Shown here: in pieces, positions 31,621 to 42,900 of the stretch | Numbering within the stretch: the stretch's first letter is position 1 | Layout of the letters: every line of letters starts with the position of its first letter | DNA from: Amia ocellicauda | Taxonomy: Eukaryota > Chordata > Actinopteri > Amiiformes > Amiidae | Direction of reading: 5' to 3' | Assembly: GCF_036373705.1 (NCBI RefSeq) | Contig: NC_089864.1 | Location: 4,851,001 to 4,915,000, forward strand | DNA: 64,000 nucleotides | The notes under the pieces: model-generated | Databases searched by the model: none | The model's input: only the letters and a program-made list of their open reading frames with translations | Told to the model about the DNA's origin: nothing | Made by a program: the position numbers and the translations under genes

Positions 31621-34600
31621 TTAACTGCACAAGACACAACATTTATCTTTATCTTGTTTTTGGTAAATCGGTACCATGTTGTTTTTTTGTTTTTGTAACT
31701 CACAACAGACAACTGTTTGAGCAGCAACTCGAGGACTGATGTGATCTATCTGACTTACTGCCGCCCCAGCCTGCCCTGCGCCCTGAAGACTCAGTCCTTC
31801 TGCAGTTGGAGTTGATTCTTCCAGGTTCGCCCTGAGGATACACAGGGAGACATTGACCAGGCTGGTCCATTGTTCATAACGCCTTACTGGTAATACAACT
31901 CTAAGTGCTTCTATATCAGAGCAGGCCACTGGGTTGTGGGAGATCGACTGGGGGCATGGAGCGAGTGTGTTTGTCATGGACACAAAGCAGCGGGCTTTAA
32001 ACAAGGCCTGTGACCCATCCTTATCTAGAGCTACTAAGACACGGGAAACAGATTGTGATATATTAATCAGAAATGCATTATTTTTAGACAGACAGACAGA
32101 TTATATTTGACATGTACCTGACTGAAAGATTAATAAAAATGGTGAGTATTCAACTTACTGAGGTGATCTGGGATGTCTTTAATACCAGAGTCAAGACAAA
32201 CCAGGAGATCTGCAAGAGTTGTAAAAAGATTTGTCAAATGTAAAGTTAGTGTGTGTGTGTGTGTGTGTGTGTATGAAACATTGGATATGAGATAATTGTC
32301 AAATAATAGAAAAATCTAAATCAAATTCAATTTTACGTGAAGTGCACATAAATGTATATTATAACATGGCTTTTGCCAGTTATTGTTTTTAATTTGACTT
32401 CACAAGTTGTTGCCACAGAGAGCCGCACGTGGCAAATAACAGAAAAGAAACAAGAAAACCATTCAGCACAGTGGAGAGAAACACACAGACTCCTCTAGGA
32501 TGACACAATGAATCTCTGGAGGCCCACAGGCTTCAGGCCTGGGCCTAGTGGTGACCCCCCGCAGGCAGCAACAGAGGATTTTAATCAGAAAGTCCTTTAA
32601 TTCCTGTGTTTAAAATCCAGGTTCTGCCACAAGGGGAAGCTGTTTACACGCGATTTCCGATTTTGGCCCTCACCTGGAGTCCTGGCTAAAGAGCCAAGGT
32701 CTAAATCCATGCGATCAGCTGGAAGAAAAGATTAGAAACACATTTCAGGCTGGGACAGTGAGAAATTATCTCTTCTTGAAATTTCTCTTCCTTTTCAAGA
32801 ATGAGCGTGTATCATTAGGCATGTTTGTAGTGAGGCTGAAGTCAAATTAATGATGGTATAAGGAGTTGATGGTATTCCAAGCCTTTGTAAAAACAAATCA
32901 GGTGTGAAAGCTCAGAGCACTCACTGCGACGAGGGTCGTACACTTCGGAGTGAAAATAATCCTCCATCCCCTCTTTGCCTTTCGGCAGTTTTCCCCCTAA
33001 AATAGAGTCCAACACATAATAAGCACAGAGACAAACAGAGTCAGTGTTAACAGACAAACTAGGCACGGCTGTGAAGTGTACAAATGCAGAAATACAACAG
33101 GTTTGACACAGCACAGAAACCGGTCAGTGTGGGTTCAGTCCGGCTCTTGGTCTCCCAGGCTGTTTGGGGAATGATTCGCTCAGCCCAGGCAGTTTTAAAA
33201 TCCCTCGGCGGGCCTTTTCCTTTACAAACACATATATTTGATCTACTTACACAGACGACTAGGGATATGTTTAATTCCACTGGAGAGGCAAACCAGCATA
33301 TCTGTAAAAAAAAGAAAACAACAGGGTCTTTAATAGATACAGGATAGACTTCTGTGAAGCCTTATTTATTCTGTGTGAAATATTTACTGGAGATGTTGTT
33401 TGTTCTTGAAGACTGATGTCTTTCCTCACCTAGATCAAATGCCAATCCCTCCCAGTCGTTATCTGCAAAATCAGATCCACGTCACAACGTTAGTTAGTGT
33501 TGATAACTTGGCGCGCGATCCCCCCCACTCTCAGACACACAGAGCCGCTTTACAACCTCGACTGCATCACAGTATATTGCTTCAGGGACATCCTTCTAGA
33601 TCAGAACCTCAAAAACTTCTCCTGGTTTTGAAATTAAGGGATTTGTGAAGTCACACACCACTGAGGTAAATGGAAAGATGTGCAGTCCTGCCTGAATGTT
33701 CCCGCAACCTCGTTTATTCAGTGATATCCTTCTGGAGTTTTTCAGCCGAGAGAAAACTACAGAAATGCCAGTAAATAAGGCTGTGTAAACTCAACTGATT
33801 TCTATGAGTCGCAGACAAACGTTTACAGTCCTTTAGGCGGAACCAGTGATGCACAAAACCCCAAAATAAGGGTGGTTTAATGGGCAATATTTGTAAAATT
33901 AAAGGAACCGCTGAATAACATTGTTGGAAAAAGATACATCTTCTTGAGTGTATAAAATATATTGGCTTACTCGCAGTTGTGCCAAAGAACGTCTTAGCTC
34001 TTGAAAGCACTTTATCCTTAATGCCATTCAGGTGCTCCTGCCAGCGTCCCCCTGGAAACACAGACACAACACCCGTCCAAACACTTTAAATGAGCCATCA
34101 GCATTACCTTTCTGAGACAGCGGGTACAGCACATTGGGCTGAGGAGTGTTTACGGCCTAGGCCAAATTATAATGTTGACCTATTCACCAATCGCAAATTA
34201 CAGACGTGAAGCAGACAGTGTAGACAGACAGGAGCTGCCGACAAGAAGTAACACCGAAACGGGTCGACTTTCTCCTCCTCCCTCGCAGGATCTGTGACTC
34301 CCGTATCAAACACCCTCGGCCTGTAACCACCTCAGGGCCGGCAATGCCGTGTAAAGCAACACTTTGAGAATGGGGAACAAAGGGAATAGGCCGTTTCTCT
34401 TCTCTGAGCTCTCCAGGGCAGGAATGTCTCTCTTTTTTAAGCCTGGTGGGGCCAATCGTTCTCTACATTTTCTGTTACAAGGAGAAGGAGGAGTAATTCA
34501 GCACCGCTTTTGTTTTCAACTTACTTGTTTCGGCTGGGATTTCGTGCAAGTCTGAATCAAGACAGACCAAATAATCTGTAAGATAAATTAAATATAATAT

Positions 34601-35837
34601 AATAACCACATACAGTTCTAGAAATAATCAGTCCGTTTTGGAAGCACTGAAACAAAAACAACAAAATCAAGCAAAGAATAGATGGCACAGACCCACTGAG
34701 CCTTGCAGAAGAAATTAAGATTATGAAACTAGTGCCAGCGGCCTACAATACTGGCACTGTTTTTTACCGCCAAGGTGATTGTGGGATATATTCATGGCTC
34801 ACCTATCTCTCTGACAGCCCTCACATCACTCCTAGCTCCCCCTGCAAAACAAACACTAATTTATTTCACTGGAGTCACATGAATGCAACAGAAGCCCAAA
34901 AACGGCCAGAACCCAATGAGTGACAGGCAATATTATGAAGTGTAGTTGAGCAGATAACATAACAAAGCGGTTACCTGTCTCTGGATCCGTCTTCCACTGT
35001 CGCACTGAAATACAAACAGTTACGTTACTTCATCGCGTTACTCTTCCGTAGACATTGAGCAGTCAGGGCTCGAGCACATCACTGGGCTGTCTCTCTTACT
35101 TACAGAAGTCTATGGGAATTCCTTTCTTCCTGGAATTAAAACAGGCCAGCACGCCTGTAAGAGGAAGTAAAACAATATAGTACAATACAATATAAATAGG
35201 TTGTAGTCTAAACTGTTCACACTCTTCCTGTGGAGAAACACAGACCTGCAGGAAGATAAGGTTTTAAGGGCTACTTTCCTACAGAAACACACCCTTGTTA
35301 TTTCGTTCCTGGCAGTTGATAAATATGGTGGCATAGGCTGTGCACCTTTATTATTTATGTGTATACTTGTTGTCGGGTGTTTTGTCCTGTCTCACATATG
35401 CATCACTCACCTGGCTCCTTGAATTTGTATTGCTCAGTAATGTCTTCATCTGCAACGCAAACATGAAATAATGCATGTCAGTGTCTCTCACACTCCTCCC
35501 TCTCTCCATCTCTCTCTCACACACACTCACATCCTTTTAATTTCTTTATGTCTCCGTATCTCCTTCATATCTCCCTTTCTCTCTCCCAGTCATCTTCCTC
35601 ATCTCTGTACCCGGGTGGTTTAAGCTGTACCCACCTGCTGGATTGTGTGGCTCTCCACGACAAGGGCTGGACTAACAGCCACTCACTGACATACACCATC
35701 TCTCTTTCTCTATCCTCAGTATCTGTGTGTATCCTCTCCTTTCTACAGTCAAGCAGAAGAAGAAAGTTGCTCTCTCTCTTACCACAGGTCAGACAGTGAA
35801 GGACGGCCGCCAGGACCAGAACCGACAGTGTTTTCAT
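31621..35837 (-). CDS. Unrecognised secreted protein built from phase-1 mini-exons
   Basis: Thirteen exons on the minus strand: 35783-35837, 35411-35449, 35104-35154, 34975-35004, 34803-34841, 34525-34575, 33971-34051, 33430-33462, 33251-33301, 32925-32996, 32674-32718, 32159-32209, and a last exon from 32024. Every internal exon begins with two bases and ends with one base of a codon (phase 1 on both sides) and has GT-AG sites, so the frame holds across all joins. Exon 1 encodes a signal peptide, MKTLSVLVLAAVLHCLTC. The remainder has four 51-nt exons encoding a repeated motif with one cysteine: VLACFNSRKKGIPIDF, YLVCLDSDLHEIPAET, MLVCLSSGIKHIPSRL and LLVCLDSGIKDIPDHL. Each of the first three is followed by two variable short exons. 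The motif faintly recalls LRR N-terminal caps (C...SG...IP..L), but I assign no family. Read to its first stop, the last exon gives a protein of about 330 aa. Expected location: extracellular or secretory pathway. Confidence 0.7.
32250..32272. repeat. GT microsatellite
   Basis: A run of GT dinucleotides in an intron of the mini-exon gene. Confidence 0.85.
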
Positions 35838-37990
35838 GCTGCCAGCGTTTCTGCCCTGGCACAGGAGACCGGCGCCGTGCGTCTCTAATGGGATTTGGAT
35901 ATAACTGTTCCACTGCGTTTCCTGTCCCAATCATATCTCTCTGCCGAGGTAATAAAGTTAGCGTCAGCTGCCTCTTCCAATTCTCCTGCTGGTATCTAAA
36001 ACGGCACAGGCATAATGCTCGGGCTGTACTCCTACAGGAAAGGCAAACACCAGCGCCCAAATGCACCTTTCCCATATTAAAGGGTTTCACGTTATTTTCT
36101 CAGTGCTTACTTGCCATCCATAACACAGCACTGTAAGCTAAAGTTTAGTGCTTTTCATACGATTAATGGCTCACGAAATAAAACAAGGAACCTTTATCAC
36201 ATGCAAAATCACTTTAATTTAACACACACACCTCAAAATATGATGTTCCTCACAATCTGGCTGTGAAAATCATGATGGGTCCTTTAATTTTCTAATTTGA
36301 AATTCAACAATAAGACATTTAGGCACATTGAAGCTTTAGTACAGATATCTGCATTTTCAGTAGATCGGTCCTAATTTACATGGTGATTTGCAAAGGGAGT
36401 GAAGGAAGGATAGATCTGAGCATCAGCAGGAGCACAGAGAGCTCTTGTCATGCAACCAGATGGTGCAGTCTGATACGACAGGAGGGGCTCTGCACGGAAA
36501 AGACAGGGGAGGCTCTTTGGAAGAAAGGACAGCCATCAGCGAAACACCAGTTTCCTGCAGCATAATATGGATTCCTGGTGGAATTACCCCAGCAGCCACA
36601 TCAAATGTTGACTGTATTAAACTGTGGTGTTTCTAACAGCATGCTGGAAGAGTCCACTGTATACTGTAGTTTCATAAGCTTTATTGTCTGTATGGCACAC
36701 AGAAAACCAGTTTATAATGCAACATTAAGACATTAAGCTTATAATTAAACTCTATGAAAGTCTTAATCACTTTATAAAACTGAAATAATTCACTGACACA
36801 CGTAAGTTACAAAATACTGTTTATTGAGGAGGGATAAAACAACAACCTAGTATAATACACTTCCGTGGGCAGTTTCCTGTTGTTCTTAAAATCATTCTGC
36901 AGAGGGAGGCGTGACTCTCCAGATTACATTCTTCAATTGTCATAAAGCAAACAAACAAAATAATTCACATTCCATGAAAAGCCGAGGGGCTCTGGGCCTG
37001 ACTGTGGCAGAGAGCATGCTGGGAACCCAGGGGTCGACTCAATCGCTGTACTTTACCCCACGTGAGCAGCGTGAGCCCAGCTGAGCTCTACTTGTCTGCG
37101 TCGTTTCTCCCATATTGTCATTTCTCCCTGAGAGAAAGACGCAGCCTTTGCTATGACCCAGAGCCAGCCGTGTTCCCGGAGAGACGACCAGCAGGTGTTA
37201 CAGGCCTTTCTGCATCTCTCGTCACCAAGCGCACGGGAACACGCCACCAATTACATCAGTAAATCGACTAATTTAAGCAGTTTCACCATTCAGATACAAT
37301 AAAAACTCTCTGGCCCTCTTAGCTTCAGTCTCTTCATGCACAGCTCAGAAGAAAGATACGTTTTAAAAGGAGTTTAAAAGGTTAAACTAGCATTTAAAAA
37401 AATACATACATTTCAATTTTCCTGGAGAACTGAATAATTCAATTTTAGTAAATGCAATTGAAAAAAAGGCATCTCATGGAGGTTTTACATACGATGCTCC
37501 CAACTGTCTGAGCTGTTCTGAATCATGATTGTTCTGTTTTTATTGGTTCTTACACAGCGGTTCCCAACCCAGTGGGCCCACCAGCCTGGGGTCTGGCCCA
37601 CTTTTTTAGGTTCTCGTTTTCATTAGACCAAGAGCATGAACACGGGTAAGAAGTGGGTCAACGTGGGCCAGAGCAGCCTGCCTCAGCTCTGACCCGGGCA
37701 GAGCGAGACTAAAGGCCCGGCAACTGACTCGCTTCTTGAAACTGCGGGGTGGGAGTGTGGACCTGCCCGGGCCTGGCAGCGTGTCCCAACCCGGGTGGGG
37801 GGTGCCAGCGTGAGAGGAGCAGTGGGCATGTCGGGTTCTCCAGCACAGCTAGGTTTGGTCCCCTTGGGTGTTAAAAGGAGAACATGCCAAGGCACCGGCA
37901 CGATACTTTTAAACGAGCACAGTACCAAAACACGGTCTTCACAGACGATCAAAGTTCACACACAGATATCTGTATATATTGTATCATAGG
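35838..37990. other. Spacer upstream of the mini-exon gene and below MDC1
   Basis: No coding segment recognised. It must contain the promoter of the mini-exon gene and the 3' flank of MDC1. Another AATAAA on the minus strand lies near 36823 and could end a longer MDC1 transcript. Confidence 0.35.
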
Positions 37991-37992
37991 TA

Positions 37993-37998
37993 TTTATT
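37993..37998 (-). terminator. MDC1 polyadenylation signal (candidate)
   Basis: AATAAA on the transcript strand about 370 nt past the MDC1 stop codon at 38368. Confidence 0.45.
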
Positions 37999-38367
37999 AT
38001 ACACTTGATTCTACACTTGTTCTTATGTTTTAATAACTTAGCAATGGTGCCCTACAGACAGACCTTTTTAAAACCTTGTGTTTTTAATTCATATCCACAC
38101 AATGCACTTCAGCGCACAGCAAGAGGAAAGTCTCGTTTCATTGAGGCCAGCAGTCTCTCAATCTGGGGTTGTAGGGTCTTCTAACCGGCAGGGTTCATAG
38201 GTCCTCAGAGTCAGGGCTCAGGTGTGCTCAATCTTATCTGTCTGTGTGAGATCAGTGGGAAAGGGCTGCCGAGAGAAAAACTCCAGTGTGGGACGCAGAC
38301 CGGACGACAGCGCGGCTCCAAAAGGCACGAGTTCAACACCACCTTTTCTCCCATCTGGTGCAGGTGC

Positions 38368-39749
38368 CTACCTCTTTCTCCGGCCTCCTCCTCCTCGCCC
38401 TTTAGCCTCGGCCTTGAGCTCGAACCCAGGCCCGGTGAGGCAGTGGCAGTCCAGCTCGGCACTCTGCCGCAGGATGCCGGTGAGCAGAAATTCTGCGCTG
38501 ACCACCGGTAGACCGGCGCGGAGGGCGGGCTGGCAGCGGGTGGCGTCTTCCAGGCATGAGACCACCACCGTGTGCTCCTGGAGAAAACATGGCACAGGCA
38601 CGGTCACTGAGGGGATCTGTCTCTGGACAGGGGGGATCACTGTCCTCCTCACCCTCACAAATTGTTACAGTGACTGAAGTGGTAGAGAAATCAATCAGAA
38701 CAAACAGGCAGGTAGGCAAATTAATAGACAATACGACTGCACTATAGGGTCCAGACTGGAGCAGCGCTGTGTGGACTATAGGGCCCAGACTGGAGCAGCG
38801 CTGTGTGGACTATAGGGCCCAGACTGGAGCAGCGCTGTGTGGACTATAGGGCCCAGACTGGAGCAGTGCAGTGTGGACTATAGGACCCAGACTGGAGCAG
38901 CGCTGTGTGGACTATAGGGCCCAGACTGGAGCAATGCAGTGTGGACTATAGGATAGGACCCAGACCAGATTCAGGATCTTTTTAACCGCGGTGTTATCAG
39001 ATGCCTGTGGCAGCACTGACCTTATGGACCGTGGGCATCTTGGGCAGGTAGCGGGCACCACTGCACACGATGATGTCCTTCATCTGGGCTGGCTCTGGCT
39101 TGACCGAGGGTGTCACGTGTATCTCGTAACCCTGAAGCAGAGAAAACACCATCATGGTTAGATGGCACAAAACAAGATACTGTGAGCCAAGGCACTGTAC
39201 GATCCTGTACGAGGCAGACGGGGGCCTTCTGGCTGGGGAGGGGTGGCACTCACCTGTAGCAGGGGCTGCTTGCTGGCTCTCAGCAGGGACTCGGCCAGGC
39301 TGAAGTTGAAGTTCTTCTCCTGGACCGTGTCTTTCACCAAGAAGCCGCTGGGAGGCAGAAAGCACCCGCTCTTCCCACACTGGAGAGAGAGAGAGATCAC
39401 ATGAATTCCAGAAGTAGCAAAACACACAGATTCAGGATTGCAGAGCCACAGAGATACAGAACTACAGTGAGACGGAAGAACCGAGATACAGACACACAGA
39501 GAACGACAGAAAAACAGACAATTACAGTGACACAGAGAAACGGGGGTGGGGGGGGTTGTCGCTCACCTTGTCCAGCCAGTGTGTGGTGACCACAGGGACG
39601 CCCCTGGCCACGGCGCACAGCAGTTTAACAGTGCGTCGCACGCGGTCGGTCACCAGATGTGTGCAGTCGTGCACCCCCTCCGTCATGCTGCCCCCCAGCC
39701 GACACACCACCTCCTCTGCCGCCTCGTCCCTCACCCCCGTGAACAGCAC
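38368..39749 (-). CDS. mdc1: MDC1 tandem BRCT exons
   Basis: Four terminal exons encode the two BRCT repeats. BRCT1 opens [15 protein letters not shown] with the Thr-Gly pair that contacts the phosphoserine, and has [10 protein letters not shown] with the conserved Lys, then [18 protein letters not shown]2 starts near [16 protein letters not shown] and contains [15 protein letters not shown]. The order, exon lengths and strings correspond to human MDC1. The gene ends in a basic tail, [10 protein letters not shown], a little longer than in mammals. An intron between the last two exons holds a 34-bp minisatellite. Confidence 0.93.
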
Positions 39750-39869
39750 CTGCAGGGGTACAGAGAGGCGGGGGGGGGATTAATACAGACACTATAGTAC
39801 ACACATGTGACAGTTATAGCCCTGCACACACAACTTGGGTAGATAAAGAAAAGGGAGGCTAGCCCTGAT

Positions 39870-39903
<34 letters not shown>

Positions 39904-42900
39904 CTGACCTTGGTGGGGGCCGCTGCTCTAGGGCTCACCCCAGAGAGGGCGGCTCGGGCTGCAGGGCCCCGGGGGGTCTTGGCCTCTGGGGGAGTGGAAT
40001 CCAGGTTCTGGGGGGGGCGCTTTCTGGAGGAGGCTTTGTTGGATTTCTGAGGAGAGGGCGTGCGGGGAGCCTGAGAGAGAGAGAGAAAGAGCGAGAGAGA
40101 GAGCGAAAGCAGTATTATGGGATGTAGGTCAGTGAGTGGTTGTTAGTCCTCCATTTCAGGAGTCTTCAGCCCTTGTCCCAGAAAGCCACTTAAATCACAA
40201 GGCACAGAGACAAGGAGACATGTCTAGAAGGTCTCTGATGTTGGCGGCTGTTTTGGCCCCAGTTCCTCAAGGACACAGAGAGTTCATCAATGTCAGGCCT
40301 GTGTTTCCAGCCTTTAGAGAATGTCAGTTTAGGGTGTAATATAATGTCATGTAAAGTACCTGGATTGGCGGCTCTCTAGAACCAGGGAGTCAGAGTCGGA
40401 TATAAACACAAGGACTGCTCTTGACATGGAGGCGCTCTTGTATTGTCTTGTATCCTTACCTGAGGGCTCTGCGTCTCAGCCTCCCTCCCCTCCTGCTCCT
40501 CGCTGCTGGCCCCCGCCGGACTCCCTGGGCCCTGCTGCTCATCCTTGGCTGGCTGGACGGTGGCTAGAGAGGCCCTGCCCCTAGTCCCCCTGCCTTTCCC
40601 TGCGGCGCACGTCTCCACGGAACACCCAGCGTCCAGCTCCTCCGTACCCCCTTTCCGGGGCTTGGCTCTGGGTCGGGGGACCTTGAAGTCGCCCTCCTCA
40701 GAGGCCTCCTCCGCCGGCTCAGAGGACACAGATTCCCCTTTGCCACCAGCTGGCCTCTTCTGTCCCCTCCTGGGAGTTCTGGGTGTGGTAGCCTGATCAG
40801 ACACAGCCTCCCCTACTTCAGTTTCGGGGGGGGCTGCCGCTTTCCGACCTCTCCCACTCCGCACTGGTGCCGCCACCTCCTTCTTTTCTTCCTCCTTCTC
40901 TTTCTGTGGGACATTTTCCGCCAGGACGCCCCCTGCCACCGAACGACTCCTGTTACCGCCCCTCTTGGACGGCCCGGGCACCTGTAGGTTGGACCCGGGT
41001 TCTTTAGTCTCTTCTGGTTCTCCTGCCGCCGATGAACCCGCACTGTCCAGCTCCCCATTTTCCTCTGCTTTCCTGACAGCCGCCCTGGACCTCCCTCCCG
41101 CCCGGCTGCCCCTTTTAGAAACCTTGACGTCTGGGTCCCGAGAGTCGTCTGCAGCTTCCCCGGGACTGGCGGCCCTCTTCTTGCTCCTCCTGCCCCCGGC
41201 TGTCTGCTCGGCGCTGCTCTCGGACTGGTTGGAGCTGACCGACGCCAAGCGCGACCTCCTCCCCGGCACCTCGACAGCGATAGCTGGCGCCTCATCCTTC
41301 TCTGGTGGAGATTCTGTCTCCAGTGCCTTGTCTGGCCCACCGTCATCAGCTTCCTCCCCCACTACCAGCCCCCGCCTGGTGCTCCTCCTCCCTCCTCCTC
41401 CTCCTCCCGTAGATTTCTCGGGAGCGTCCGGCTGGGCAGCCCTGTCCCTGGCCTGTCTCTTGGACCTAGGCGCTGCTTTTCGTCCTGCCTGGGCTGCAGG
41501 GTTCAGGATCTCCTGCCCGCTTCCCCCTTCCTGCTCAGACCGAAGGGAACAGACAGAGCCTGAACTGGACCTCCTGCTGCCCGCCAAGGTGTGCCCCATC
41601 TCTGGAATCCCCGGCGATGCAGGCTCCGTGGCCTCTGCGGACTCGGAGGGTCCGCTTGGTTCCAACGTTCCTTCTGCTCCCTCGTTGCGCCTGGTCCTCT
41701 GTTTCCCCTTAGCCTGTGCTTTCGAGGGACCTGCCCTGCCTCTGCTTGCCCGTCTGGTCTGGGGTGTCTCGGGGGCCCCTGGGTGCCCCTCCACTGCTGC
41801 CTCCTGCTCGGGAACTGCCTCAGACTGGACCGATCCCGAGCCAGACTGAGTGCCACCCACTTTGGCAGTCCCGGGCCCTCCTGCAGCCTCACTAACAGGC
41901 TCTTTGTCATTGTGCTCCTCTGGGTCTGTGGTCAGAGTGGCTGCCGAGCTGCCACCTTCGCCACTTGCCTCCTCCCTCCCTCCGGCAGGCTGCCCTGTCC
42001 TCAGGTTTCCTCTTGTGGCTTTCGAGAGCGACTTGACCCTTGCTGTTCTCCTGGCCCCTGAGCTCTTCTCTCCTTCTTCTGTAGCTTCCTGCTTGTCCAC
42101 AGCAGTCTCAACAGGTTCAACAGTGTCCACAGGTTCAACAGTCCCCACAAGATCCTGAGCTGTACTGCTGATGTTCTTCTCCTCGTCCTCCTCCTTTCTC
42201 CCCTCCCTAATATCTGAAGCTGCCATCTGCCCCTTGGTCTCAGGACAGGCATCTCCGGGGTCCAGGAGCAGGCCCCCGTCCCTGTTGCTGTTGGACATCA
42301 GCCTCCTCTTGCCTCCCCTCCCCTTTGAGGGCGCCACCACTTCTCGCTTGCCCCGTCTCTGAGACCTTGCGTTCTGAAGGGTGTCTCTGCCACTCTCTTC
42401 CCTGCTCTCCACCTCTTTAGGTGTTTCCTCAGCCTCTCTCTGGACCTCCTCCTCCTCTCCCTCGGTCCTCTCCTTCGTCCCTGCCTCCACCTTGCCAAGG
42501 GCATCCGAGACCTCCACTTCCTGGGCTCTCCTTCCCTGCTTACCACCCCCGTCTCTGGTCGAGGTCTCTCCTCCGGCGCCCAAGCTCTCCCCGGCTGTCG
42601 ACACACCCTTGCCCAACTTCCTGCTGTTTCTGCCGCCAGGGCTGTCCTGAGTGTCTGTGCATCTCCTGAGGAAGATAGATGCAATCTTGGGCAGTGCCTC
42701 TCCTTCACTGGCCTGCTCCTTTGCACCCTCTTGGACCTGGGCTGCAGCTGTGGCTATGTCCTGGTTCACAGGGGTCTCTGAGGACGGCTCACTGTTATCT
42801 TCCCTCTTCTTCTGTGTACCCCCATCGTTCCCCACATCCTCAGCCTCTCCCAAGGCCTTCTCAACTACCGGCTGCCCTCTGCTGTCTTGGGTCAGATCTG

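Noticed and set aside
31831-31887. Short intron in the last exon of the mini-exon gene
   Set aside because: At about 55 nt it is below the usual vertebrate minimum, and read-through is open.
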